Assembly (NCBI GenBank): GCA_036971475.1
Contig: JBAIZL010000002.1
Span: forward strand, 170,662,024-170,726,023
DNA from: Prosapia bicincta
Taxonomy: Eukaryota > Arthropoda > Insecta > Hemiptera > Cercopidae
Reading direction: 5' to 3'
Length of the DNA: 64,000 nt
Shown here: one piece after another, positions 23,181 through 35,245 of the stretch
Position numbering within the stretch: position 1 is the first letter of the stretch
Layout: each line of letters opens with the position of its first letter
Position numbers and translations under genes: made by a program
The notes under the pieces: model-generated
The model's database searches: none
What the model saw: only the letters and a program-made list of their open reading frames with translations
Told to the model about the DNA's origin: nothing

Positions 23181-25952
23181 GTCTGGGAACAACATTACTG
23201 GAGTCTGTCCTTTCAATGGTAGGTTATTCACAAAAACAGGTTATGTGAAAAACCTGTCTTTTTAATGATAGCTAAAGGTACACAAAAACAAGATTCTAAC
23301 TCAAAAATAGTATCTACTGTCAGTGAAAGCCTGGGATAATATGTTCGTAGAATAGTTCAACTATTCCAGTCGTTTATCCCCACAATATAAAAGGTACATA
23401 ACAACTCTTGAATAAAATTCTTAATGTACTCATCTCCATTTCTGTTTGCCTCGTTTTGGAATGACTCCATTTTCAAACTTATTTCAAACTACATTCGAAA
23501 GTTATATTAAAAAGTTTGAAATTATTAAGTAGTTAGATGCGAGAAGCAAGAGTAGGCGTGCACCAATAGAAAGAGAGGTCTGCAAGAGGTGGGGGCAAAG
23601 CTAACAGTATATAAAGACGAACTCAAATTTTGGGCGAACAGTACGATTTAAGTTTTGAAAATGGGTCATTCCGAAACTCGTCTATAGAGGAAAATATTGT
23701 AATGTTAGGAAAGGTAGAAAAGTGTACCCAAATATATAACTCTTGAATACTTTAAAACCACCAAATGACCTTAGCAAAATAGGTAATAGTCAGAGAAAGC
23801 TGGCAATGTAACAATAAAGTGTTATGAAATTTAAATAAAATATGTTAAACAAACAATATAAACAGGTTAAGAACAAGGTTAGGAACAATAAAATAAGCAA
23901 AATTTAAATAAATATTTAAAATTCTTTAGATTAGTATGAGTTATAAATATTGCTTAGAATATTAAAGACATACAAAATTTAGCCTCAATACCAAGGTGGC
24001 AAACAGTTGCAAAACCTACAACCTCACAGCAGGTACTAAAAGCCATATTGGATGAATTATAAATAGGCAGAACAAGTACGTAAAAGTGTACCAAACATGA
24101 CGTCAGAGCTTTGTATGCGGAACAAACTCATCACTATGACATGACACTGACATCACAAAGCGAATAGTGGAACAAAAAAATTTTCGAAGTAAATTCCTAC
24201 TGTGGTCAAGAGAGAGAAATTTTATCATTGTTTGCTTATTTCCAGTTTGTTTGTTTATTTCATTTGTTTCATTCATTCTTAACCTTACAGCACTATTTAT
24301 GACATTTTGTGGTAACCATGGTAACAGTTTAAGCTTGTACAATGGAGGTTCTGAGGACAACCATATAGAGGAAAAAAATGCATAAATGTCCGAGAAATTC
24401 ATGTCTTGGTATTGGAAATTTGGTGCAGTGCCCGCTAGACTTTGAACATGAAGATTCATAGTTCGAATCTGGAGAACCCAAATCTTCTATATTTTAATTA
24501 TTGAATGAATATTTGAAAAAACTTTATTAGCATCAATTGTCATCCAGTATAGGGTTTAAAAAATGTATTTGAACTTGAATGGATTAATTTGTAGAAGATA
24601 TATATCAGGAAAGTGTGATCTAATAGAAGGAATTTAAAAAAGACATTTTAAAACACAAGCGACACTCAGTTATCATGGCTTATATTTAGTAACAAACAAG
24701 ACTGTTGTGGCCAGACGGGCGTAGCTTTTTTTGTGTGCTGATATATGCATTCAGTATAGGTTAGAATACAACATGAGTGATTTATTGTTGGTGAGGTGGC
24801 CAACGAAGCCTAGACTATATGTCTAGGTGTCCAAGTGAACAGCATCGATGGTTTAGTAGTATTATAATAACATCTTAAACAGAAGACACCAAGTTGTCAA
24901 AATTTTACAAGATGCCATGAACTAAGTGAATTTAATAAAGTGATTGAAAAAGGATAGGTCTGTAGGAATTTGTTTGAGTGTTCCAGGAAATTAGTGTCCA
25001 AACCAACACAAGGTGTTACTTGAAACAGGGTGATGTACTGAAAATGTAAACACAGTTATAAAAATCCCCAAAACCCTGTTTTCCACTGATGATTTTTCAT
25101 GGATAATCAAACATGCTATTAGTGAGTATAAATTTCTGCCACATACTTGTACAATAAGTATGTTAGACTCTTTAAATCACTTTAGATGTGTATTGCTTAA
25201 AAGATTATTATCCAAGGCTAAATATATTAGTTTATTTAAAATTTATCCTAGTTTTATAATCTTGATATTCTCACAATATAACTTTCTAACTTATTTTAGT
25301 TAGATGTAATCAATTCCATTTGATATTCTAAATAAAAATATTTGTAATAAATCATAATGACTATTGTGTTGCTATAACACTGAAAATAATACAATGTAAA
25401 AAATCAAACACTATTTTCATCTCAAGGTGTATGAACTTGTAAATAACAATCAAATTTTAAAAGAACATGACCAGTATGTTATGTGACCATGGTGCTAACT
25501 TATTTTTAATACAATGCCACTTTGTTAGTAACTCAGATGTTCTCCGCTCCTCTAATACATTACCTTGCATAAAACAATTGTCGTTTTCAGAGTTAGATTT
25601 TTTTACATTAATACAATCTAGGTTATCATTTATTTTTCATAACTCTAAATCAAATATCAATAAATCTGAGCTAAAAAATACAATGAACAATTTAAAATTA
25701 TTAAAGAGGTAACAGAAAAACCGACAAATGCAGAGATACAAAACAAAAGAAGCAAGTCTGTAAAAAAAACCTAATTATTTTAGGAGACATCCAATTTCTT
25801 ACGTAGGGACAGTAATGCATACTAATTTACCCATGTTACTTCTGTGATGAAACCAGCAATCTTGTTAAGTGTTGTAAAATGCCCGTGCAGATTGACAAAA
25901 TATTTCACTCTGTTACATATTCTAGTAGCTTAGTAGACACCAATACAGACAT
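23181..25952. other. No gene seen
   Basis: Unique AT-rich DNA. An imperfect 30-bp inverted pair, TTTTGGAATGACTCCATTTT (about 23452) and AAAATGGGTCATTCCGAAAC (about 23658), spans about 230 bp and may mark a decayed fold-back element. Short open frames lack family or splice support. Confidence 0.4.
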
Positions 25953-26571
25953 TTAACCCTTTGATTAGCAACATGTGCCTGCCTTGATATGGCCCCTGGG
26001 AGCAACATATTTTTGAAAGATGTTTACACTTTTTCTTTTTTCTAAATTTTGTCTTTGTTTTTCTCTAATTTTTTAAATTATAGTAATATTTTTTAATTTA
26101 CTTATTTTCTCATGTTAACCAAACTTAACCTTAAGTTTGTTTACTAGTAATTTCTTTGCTAAAAATTATCTGTTAATCTTTTTTTTGTAAAATATCTATT
26201 CATTGTAAAATACCACACAAATTTCAAAGTGATCTGTAAACTATTCAGAAAAACCATAGACTCTGGATACAGAAGAATTTCTTCATTATTCAATTGCCAA
26301 TTCATTGTAAAACTCTGCACAAACTTCAAAATGATCTGTAAATACATGGGAAAACGTATAGACTCTGGACACAAAAGCATATTGACTATGTATTCTGTGT
26401 AGTATTTATTGTCCAGATAGTTGCAAATATTTAACCTGGAATACAGCACAATACACAGGGAAAAATCGATAATGTTCGGCAATGATAATCTGAGAGAAAT
26501 GGTAAAACGTACAAATACGGGAATGCTCCCGCTGGCTGTTGCGCAACCTCACCTACTAACCAAAGGGATAA
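25953..26571 (+). mobile_element. piggyBac-like MITE, 619 bp
   Basis: TTAACCCTTTG at the left and CAAAGGGATAA at the right form inverted ends on a TTAA site (the right copy is mutated to ATAA). It is homologous over its length to the reverse complement of 50491-50989, which confirms a repeat family. It has no coding capacity. Confidence 0.7.
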
Positions 26572-29160
26572 GTGGTAAATAGCATTATTATATTTCTAAC
26601 TAATCATCTTTCTATGAGTAACATTCTCTGTCTGCACTCTAAACAAAAATATTTAAAGTGTTCTTTGTTGTAATCATCTTGAATTCACTGAATAAGTCAT
26701 TATGTTAGTAGCTAAATGAAAACTAGCGACTTTACTTGCTGACACGTTTTGTAACTGTAGTTTCATTTACAGAGCAAACCCGGTACCCAATACATCACCT
26801 CGTATAAAACAATTGACCTTTTAACAGTGAGGTGTTTACATTTTATCATGTATTATGAGGGTATTTACAGTGAGGTTTTCATTTACTTTAGCTTTGTTTA
26901 TACATAACGGGTTAGCTATATTATTAAAAATCTTTGGAAACAAATCAGCGAGTAAAGTAATCAATTTCACTTAGTTACTCAAATAATTACTTAATATTTT
27001 TTAAAAAAATCTCTTCTCAAAATATTTCTAATATTGATGGCCAGTACCGTAACGTAAAGAACAATAAAATTACCTTTATTTAAATCATTCACCTAAAAAG
27101 TTTCTGATTTATTAATAAAACCTATTTTTACTTGTTGCGAAATGTAGTTGTAATGATGAAGATGGCTTGGTGATAGAGACATGTTTAAAATAATCATCAT
27201 ATTTATTGTGGAAGTGGTAATTAGGTATAGGCCTATATATAATCACCTTGACTTATAAGCCAAGCTTCAGTATTTTTAAAGAAAAGTCTACATTAGTTTT
27301 TATTATAATTTATAACTAATAATCTGACAGTCTAATGGAAGTATCAACCATTAAAACTTCATAAAATAAAAACAAAAGTTTAATGCAACCAGATAAAGAA
27401 CTAAAAACAGAAACTTCAAAAAACATAGTAAAAAAGGCACAAGTAACATATTTTACTACATCTAAACCACACAGTTATGCAAAGAAAATTAAAATCCGCT
27501 CCTTTAAAAAATTCCACTTCAGTATATAAAAGAACCAAATATATATATTTTTTTAAATTATTTGTTTTAGAAAATGGTTCAAGAATTTGTAAAGTTATAA
27601 TTTTTGTTAAAAACACAAAGCAGTACTTACTATTTGGCATCTCAATTCCATGTGTTAACGTCCTTTAATTAGGCTGGCAATATTTCATAAGACAATAGAA
27701 TTTCTTTTATTATTATGGTCATATACAACAGCCAACAAAAGAAATCAATTCAGACGAAAATAATAACTAAATATTAAGTTAAGCTCAAAGATATTATTAA
27801 GTTCTGCATTACTATTTGTAACAAGTGTAAACAACATAAAAATGTTGCACTTTGTGTTTTACTTTGCTTTTCATTCTAAATATAAAAAAATTCTTTTTAT
27901 GTATTTAAATTTAATAACTTACAGAAAATGCCCTATTGCCCGCAACCTATTTTCTTATTATTCTGATAAACTCACTCAAAAATAAAACTTTAAATATCAA
28001 CAAAACAGTTTTTTATTCGTTTCTACTTTTTCTACTAATTCATAGCAACTTATAATGCTTGAACTATACCAAATTTAGAACATAACATTTCCCAATACAT
28101 TAAAAATACGTAATTTCAAATGAATGAGATTTTACATGACAGGACCGTTTATAATTCAAAATTAATAATAAATTATACGTTATACAAAAAAGAAGTGCTA
28201 TTAAAACTGGTGAATTACCATATCTCATAATATTTAACTAGTCTCTTGCATAATTGTAGCAAAATGTTGTAACAGCGCTGAAGCAGTTCTGTAGAATAAA
28301 ATTAGTTATAAGTTGATTCAAAAAATTAACTAAAGTTGAAGCTAAAATAAAATAAATTATAAGATATTTTGCAACAATTATTATATGATGACAGAGTTCT
28401 TGTCAGTCTATAGTCAAACTTTGTCTTTAAAGATGAAAATGGCCCCTACAATGTCAGAAAAATTAGAAACTCAACTAAAAAAAAATTATTGATTTAATAT
28501 ATTGTTATCTATGTTACAGAAAAATTAGAAACTCAACCTAAAAAAATTATTGATTTAATATATTGTTATCTATGTTACAGAAAGATTATAAACCTGAGTA
28601 CTTCTGTGACAATGCTGAAGTAATTAGGTTCCATCTCCACAAGGCTTTCAAACTTTTTTTACAATCAGTCACAAAAATAAAAAATATATATTTACCCCCT
28701 ACCATACGATAACCTAGTATAGAATAAGTTAATTTATCAAATAATTTCTTTCCTATTACCGAAATGCAATATTTAATTTCAAAATGGGAAACAAATATAG
28801 CATATTTTTCCCAAGTACAATATCTGCCACTTTTCAAAACTACAACTAACATATTGATTACTGACAAGGTTAGAATAACAAACAGACAAAAATTCTCAAC
28901 AATAAAAACTTGAAAATTCTTGTTAAACCGCAAGTATTATAATTTTTTGTTGAGTATAACTGGCGCACTATAAGTCCCGCTCTGACCTTCGAGCGGCGAG
29001 TGATGGCGAGTTGGGGTGATGGGGGAAGAATCAATGCCTTTCTGCAAACATTAGTTTTCCTGTAATTCTTATCGTTATAACGGCATTCCCATTGCTATTC
29101 TATTCTAGTCAGCCTCTCACTGTCAATTGTCAAATTAATTGTGTAGTTACTGTTGTTAAG
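26572..29160. other. No gene seen; one short tandem duplication
   Basis: AT-rich DNA. About two copies of a 62-bp unit (AGAAAAATTAGAAACTCAAC...) lie at 28456-28579. A short GC-richer patch lies at 28965-29025. I find no coding support. Confidence 0.45.
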
Positions 29161-29174
29161 TATATGTATATGTA

Positions 29175-29185
<11 letters not shown>

Positions 29186-29240
<55 letters not shown>
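29186..29240. repeat. (TA)n tract at the 3' end of PLE-C
   Basis: A pure TA run that bounds PLE-C on its 3' side, as for the other PLEs and fold-backs here. Confidence 0.9.
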
Positions 29241-29244
<4 letters not shown>

Positions 29245-29313
29245 TCGTAGTATGTTTTCTTGTGTATTAATAAAGAACAAAAGTCTAAATACAAATACAA
29301 GAATTATAATTGA

Positions 29314-29372
29314 ATTTACAATCCAAAGCTTTTCGTTGGCTAACAGTACCAACATCATCAGGAATATTAAAC
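29314..29372 (-). ncRNA. Hammerhead ribozyme candidate in the PLE-C 3' region
   Basis: Minus strand, 5' to 3': stem I strand (complement of 29362-29372), canonical box CTGATGA (29355-29361), one extra T, stem II GTTGG/CCAAC with a 9-nt loop (29335-29353), GAAA (29331-29334), stem III AA/TT with GC loop, H17 T (29325), and the stem I return. Stem I pairs 4 bp, then a 2-nt mismatch, then 5 bp. It starts 76 nt after the PLE-C stop. The 2-bp stem III with a 2-nt loop is like the newt satellite hammerhead, which works as a dimer. This is the best-conserved core in the window. Confidence 0.6.
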
Positions 29373-29448
29373 AATTAAAATTAACATATGTGCAAATTAG
29401 ATCAAATAAATAGTTATGCCAAATCAATTACAATGTTGTTAAAAATTT

Positions 29449-31440
29449 TTATTTTGCTGCTCTAACATTACAAACACTGAATATATTATCAAATTTAGAT
29501 TTTACTTGTATTTGTTCATTTATCAATTCATTATTAGTATTATATTTATGTATTTCTAAAGCTTCATAAATACTCATTCTCAGGCCTTTGTTAATTTCTT
29601 TTATAAGTATCATATTATCTATATTAGGAAATAAGTGATTATTATTAATACAATGACTAGCAAAATTTGATTTATAAATTTCTGGCTTTTTATATGCATT
29701 AAAATGTTCTTTATATCTATCTTTAAGTTTTTTCTTAGTTTGTCCTATATAAACTTTATTACAGTGATCACATTCTAATTTATATACACCGTTTTTTTCA
29801 TGCATATTAATAATATTATTATTATTCATTATATTTATTAATTTATTATTAGTATTATAAGCGAATTTTATGTTGCTACCTTTAAACAATTTTGTGATAT
29901 TTTTTACTTCATTACCAAAAAATGTAAATGAAGTCCATATGATATTTTCATCATTATTTTTGTAAATTAGATTATTATTTTGTTTCTTTAAAATATTATA
30001 ATTAAGTTTATCAACAGTTTTCTTTTTATAGCCATTCTCAATTGCAATTTGATAGATAATGTTTTTCTCTCTTATCTTGTTTTCATTATTCATAGGTATT
30101 TTATGTAATCTATATAATAAATTGTATAATGCAGCCATTTTTTGATTATACGGATGGTTAGAATTATTAGGTATAATTTGGTTAGTTTGTGTCGGTTTAC
30201 GATATATGTTAAATTCAAATTCATGAATATGTCTTATAATTGTTATATCTAGAAAGTTGATCTTATTATTTTTCTCCATTTCATAAGTAAAATTAATATT
30301 TTTATTTATCATATTTATTTTATCTAAAATAGTTATTAAGTTTATACCATTATTATTAGATACATATAAACCATCATCTACATATCTAAACCAACAACCG
30401 TTTTGATCAAATGTCTGTATAATTTTATTTATTTTATCATCTATATATTGTAAAAATATTTCAGATATTATATTTGATAAGGGAGAACCCATGACAAGAC
30501 CATCTTCCTGTTTGTAAATTTTATTATTATATGAAAAATAATTTTGATTTAATATTATTTTTAATGTATTTATAATTTCTAATATTAATTTTCTATCTTT
30601 TTCATTTTGCTCTAATCTAGATTTTATAATATTAAGAGTCTCTTTTATAGGAATATTTGTGTACATATTTTTTATATCTAATGATATTAATATTGTTTTA
30701 TTATCAATATTAATTATTTTTAATTTATCAATAAGGTTAATAGAATTACTTATGGTATGATTATTATTTTTATTTTATCTTTAAGAATAGATGTTATGAT
30801 TTTAGATATTTTATAAGAAGGGGCATTCATAAAATTTACTAATGGTCTAATTGGTTTCTCAATTTTGTGTAATTTAATAAGTCCATTCATTATTGGAATT
30901 TTTGGATTATCGTTCTTATAATTACTAATATTATATTTATTAAATAATTTATAAGAAGATTTTATTAAATTTTTTATTTCATTTTGATATTTCTTTGTAG
31001 GATCCTTATATATTTCACTAAATTGATTTTCATTTATATATTTTTCTGTTTTATTTATGTGTTCGTCCTTATCAATAATTACAATAGCATTACTTTTATC
31101 AGCTTTTACTGTAATTAGATTGTTATTTTGTAGTTTATCTTTTAAATCTTTAACTCCTAAATATAATTTGTCTATGGGTTTTATTAATTTTATTAGTTTT
31201 AATTAATTTTTTTATTTCATGGGCTGCTTCGATTCTGGTACTATCTTGTATATTTTCATTTAATTTACTAATGGCTATTTCTGTATCTATTATTATATTA
31301 TCAATATCTTTATTTATGTTTCTTTTTATATTGATTTTATTATTTTCAAGTAGTTTTATTTCGCAATTATTAAATTTAGTATTAGATAAATTAACAACAT
31401 TAGGGTGAAAGCTATGATATTTAATTTCGGGTATTTAGAC
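29449..31440 (-). pseudogene. PLE-C: decayed Penelope-like RT with GIY-YIG domain
   Basis: The last 405 codons (30666 down to 29449) are open: GLVMGSPLSNIISE, then FRYVDDGLY near residue 95, RKPTQT, SNHPYNQKM, and the GIY-YIG pair GVY/VYIGQT from about residue 292 with KDRYKEH after it. Upstream on the same strand, other frames supply VKADKSNAIVIIDK, PIMNGLIKLHK and LISLDIKNMYTNIP. The catalytic Asp of motif A and the RT N-terminus are therefore present, but cut off by a one-base loss near 30770 and another shift near 31185. It is close to PLE-A in sequence but clearly a different family member. The element stops at a short (TA)n beside PLE-B. It cannot make a full protein. Confidence 0.85.
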
Positions 31441-31460
31441 TTTTGTTCTTTATATATATA

Positions 31461-32229
31461 TTCTTGATATTTAACGTTATCCATAGTTTTTCCGTTGCAC
31501 TGACTTTATGAAGTTAATATATTACTATGTAAGTAATTTTATCCACCATTAAGTGCAATAATTTTACCTTGAGTGATGAGGCACCTTTCGGTCAATTGAC
31601 CATTGTCGAATCACTGATGTTTTTCTGTTGTAGATGTTCGGTCTGTAAAGTAGGTGTTTGTTGACGTTACGCGCACTTTTTCTTGATCTGTGTGTATGAT
31701 ATTTCTATATAGTATGTCTTCTGTATATGTTGTTTGTAGATTCATTAAATTGTTGTGTAAGTTTTTATAAATGTGGTATTTTTCTAGTGAGTTTAGTTCT
31801 ATTGGGTTATTATTTATTTCAAGTATGGTTAGGTTATTTTCGTAATTTGTTATTTCGTGTTTATGGGATATTAGGTGTGCTGCAACAATTGATACTTTAG
31901 AATTTTTGTTTTTGAATGCTCTATAATGTTCTTCAAATCTTATTTTAAATGTTCTGGTTGTTTATCCTATGTAAAAAGCATTACAGTTGTTGCATGTGAT
32001 TTTGTAAATTCCTGATAGGTTATGTTTTTCTGAATTTGTTTTGTGGTTTGTGTTATTAAGATATTTTATTATTTTGTTGTTTGGTTTGTAAGTTGGAGTG
32101 TAGTATTCTTTGTTGTATATATTTGTTATTTTTTCTATTTTGTTATTGGTGTATTTATATTTTAGGTAGATTTTTTTATTTTCATTATTTTCATTGGAAG
32201 TAATTTTGGTTACATATGTGTTTGGTTAG
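31461..32229 (-). pseudogene. Inverted partial copy of PLE-B
   Basis: The minus strand matches PLE-B from 32436 (just before the GLPMGSP motif) to about 32470, then jumps to about 33061 and runs to the 3' end and its tail. About 590 bp are missing inside. It includes the GIY-YIG domain, with one stop where the direct copy has Lys after YIG. Where the two overlap, this copy has 7 bases (near 32048) that the direct copy lacks. It is fused head to head with the direct copy at 32229/32230. Confidence 0.85.
31572..31615 (-). ncRNA. Hammerhead-like fold, inverted PLE-B copy
   Basis: Mirror of the fold at 33631-33674, with the same box TCGACAA and the same stems. Confidence 0.45.
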
Positions 32230-33635
32230 CATATCAACAACACATACAATATAAAAAATGGATACAAATTAATTAATAAAATAAAAACGATAAAAACAAA
32301 CAGCAACACAAAAATAATAAGTTATGACATAACTAACATGTACCCTAGTATCCCAATAGAAGAAACCATAGAAATAATAAAAAACAAACTGATACACAAT
32401 AACGAAAAAAGAAACATAATAGATAGTATCATTACGCTAACCAAACACATATGTAACCAAAATTACTTTCAATTTAACAATAAATATTATAAACAAACAA
32501 CAGGACTCCCCATGGGTTCACCCATATCATCTGTCATGTCAGAAATATATTTACAACACTTTGAACAAATAATAATTAAACCTATAATAAACACACACAA
32601 TATCTCACTATGGACAAGGTATGTAGACGATATACTTGTAATATACCAACCTACCATTCACAACGAACACGTCATAATATTAAACAAACTAAATACATAC
32701 AACGAAAACATACAATTCACCGTTGAAACAGAAACAAATAGAACAATCAACTTCCTCGACATTACTTTAAATATAAATGATAATAAAATAGAAACTACAG
32801 TATACAGGAAACCTACTTCCAACAACACCACAATACACTACAAATCTAACCACCCCTGGACACACAAAATTAACACTTACAGTAACATGATAAATAAAGC
32901 AATAAAATACACACAGGATAACAAACAAAAATTTAATGAAGAATTAGATAACATTACAAAAATAGCAATAGAAAATGGATACAACAAACACATTATAAAA
33001 AATATATACAATAAATTCACAAACAAACCTAACCTCAACACAACACTACAACCGGAACACGAAAATAATGAAAATAAAAAAATCTACCTAAAATATAAAT
33101 ACACCAACAACAAAATAGAAAAAATAACAAATATATACAACAAAGAATACTACACTCCAACTTACAAACCAAACAACAAAATAATAAAATATCTTAATAA
33201 CACAAACCAAATTCAGAAAAACATAACCTATCAGGAATTTACAAAATCACATGCAACAACTGTAACGCTTTTTACATAGGAAAAACAACCAGAACATTTA
33301 AAATAAGATTTGAAGAACATTATAGAGCATTCAAAAACAAAAATTCTAAAGTATCAAATGTTGCAGCACACCTAATATCCCATAAACACGAAATAACAAA
33401 TTACGAAAATAACCTAACCATACTTGAAATAAATAATAACCCAATAGAACTAAACTCACTAGAAAAATACCACATTTATAAAAACTTACACAACAATTTA
33501 ATGAATCTACAAACAACATATACAGAAGACATACTATATAGAAATATCATACACACAGATCAAGAAAAAGTGCGTGTAACGTCAACAAACACCTACTTCA
33601 CAGACCGAACATCTACAACAGAAAAACATCAGTGA
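32230..33635 (+). pseudogene. PLE-B: 5'-truncated Penelope-like RT plus frameshifted GIY-YIG
   Basis: The frame is open from the junction at 32230. It begins just before RT motif A (IISYDITNMYPSIP), then GLPMGSPISSVMSE, WTRYVDDILV, NFLDITLNIND and YRKPTS, ending at 33279. The GIY-YIG part (SGIYKITCNNCNAFYIGKTT, then RFEEHYRAF) is in a different frame, about 33213-33635, ending EKHQ and a stop. The cause is visible: 7 bases present in the inverted copy are absent here near 33209. The N-terminus and first RT blocks are gone. PLE-B is only distantly similar to PLE-A and PLE-C. Its 3' end is the parent sequence of the H1 fold-backs. Confidence 0.87.
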
Positions 33636-33674
33636 TTCGACAATGGTCAATTGACCGAAAGGTGCCTCATCACT
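33631..33674 (+). ncRNA. Hammerhead-like fold at the PLE-B 3' end
   Basis: Stem I AGTGAT/ATCACT (33631-33636 with 33669-33674, 6 bp), box TCGACAA (33637-33643), one extra T, stem II GGTC-AATT-GACC (33645-33656), GAAA (33657-33660), stem III AGG/CCT with TG loop, H17 C at 33668. The TGA stop codon of the GIY-YIG frame (33633-33635) lies inside stem I. The box has T3, C4 and A8 in place of C, U and G. Confidence 0.5.
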
Positions 33675-33879
33675 CAAGGTAAAATTATTGCACTTAATGG
33701 TGGATAAAATTACTTACATAGTAATATATTAACTTCATATATATATATAAGTGTAACTGTTGTTACTGTCATGTGCAATTATAGTGCCTCCTGTAGTGAG
33801 TAAAATAAAACATAAAAACTTCATAGTCTGGCACGTGAGATAGTTTTACGTGTATTAGAGTTTTGTGAATTCCAAATGT

Positions 33880-34340
33880 GTAGTGATGAAAATTTCTTGA
33901 TTCCAGTAAAACAGTTTCAGAAGCGAGGTGACTGGAGTATTACCGTCAAAAAAATAAAAAAAGAGGGAATACAATGTCAAATGGGCAAGTGTTTACAATA
34001 CCAGATAAAACATGTGTAAAACAAAAATCAGTTTTAGAAGATTTTAATAAAGCCGTTGTTAGAAGAGCGGTTCACAGTTTTTATACTCAAGAAAAGTCTT
34101 TACCCACTGTAAGAAAATTGAGAGCAAAACTTTAAGTGTTTATTGATTTTAAAGGAGGATAAACTAGCCTTAGGAGAATCCAGAAGGAGTTAGGGTTTAA
34201 ATGGCGCAAGACTCATGACAACAGAAAATTGTTAATTGAAAGAGATGAAATAAGAAACCAAAGAATAAATTTTATATTTCATATTTGTCAAACAGCACGC
34301 GGGAAAGACCAAGTATTTTTGCGGTGTTTGTAGTAGTTTT
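33880..34340 (+). pseudogene. DDE transposase N-terminal remnant (IS630/Tc1-like)
   Basis: Words such as KSVLEDFNKAVVRRAVHSFY and SLPTVRKLRAKL, and after a stop RRIQKELGFKWRKTHDNRKL then LIERDEIRNQRINFI, match the helix-turn-helix half of an IS630/Tc1-related transposase common in insect genomes. A stop at about 34133 and others break it, and no DDE motif follows. I see no terminal repeats. Confidence 0.5.
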
Positions 34341-35163
34341 GTAGAAAATTAATTCTGTACAAGTCACATCTTAATGAAGTGGAATTTCAAAATATTCAGC
34401 TTTACAAGTTTTGCTAACATCGGGTGTAGAGTCATCACAGTCAAAAGAGGAGGGCGAGAGTCGTAGCATGCAGATTGGATAGTAGCGGCCGAGCCAGAGC
34501 GGAACTTATAGCACGCTAGTAACAGCTATATTTGTTGTGTATCATGCATGTGTGTGTGGATGTATGGGTGTGTACTTTATATTGTCAGAAGAGATTACTA
34601 TCCATGATATTAATGAACTTCTCTAATCGTATTATATTTTCCCTAATCAAGATTTACAGACATGCGGGTTACCTGCCAATTTTACACATTACACTTCCAC
34701 AATATTTACATTATCAGTTTCTAAGACAAAACTCAATTGATGAAAAATTGGACAAGTTTCCAAAATATTTTTATATAGCTTTGCAAATTATTAGAATAAT
34801 TTTACAGAACAATAAACTTATAACAAAAAGCATTAAACATGTATTTTCTGTTATAATGCTTCTTATGTAAATTAGTTAAGGCAAAAGAAAGTTAGGTTTG
34901 TCAGTTGACAAAACTGATTAACAAAAATAAAGTTAGGACTGATTTTCAATATAACTTTGAAGTCAGTTTGTAAAAAAAATATAAACAAACATTGAAGTTT
35001 TAAAACAAGTTTTAATGTGTTTAATTTGGCACAATAATACAGAAAAGGGTTTAATTATTGTAGATAATGAATTTACGAGAGAAAAATACTATTGTTATCT
35101 GAAAGCATTTGTAAAACACAAAGTGTAGAAGGTTAAATCCTACAATAGATAGATCATATTTAC
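34341..35163. other. Intronic DNA, no gene seen
   Basis: A 112-residue plus-strand frame (34532-34870) shows no family resemblance. The stretch probably lies downstream of, or between, exons of the minus-strand SRRM2-like gene. Confidence 0.35.
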
Positions 35164-35245
35164 CTCAGGCAACTTCTTTTTTCCTTTTGATTCAACATCT
35201 TTCTTCTTATTCTGGTACTTCTTAGTCTCATCACTGCTTCCATCA
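35164..35245 (-). CDS. SRRM2-like gene, exon (fourth seen)
   Basis: An 82-nt exon between TTTTTACAG and GTAAATATG on the minus strand. It encodes DGSSDETKKYQNKKKD and ESKGKKKLPE: short, charged and Ser/Lys-rich, as in SR-related nuclear proteins. Its first base completes the codon split from exon 42162-42302 (AG plus T gives Ser) and it ends in phase 0. Any further exon would be to the left; I did not find it. Confidence 0.65.
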
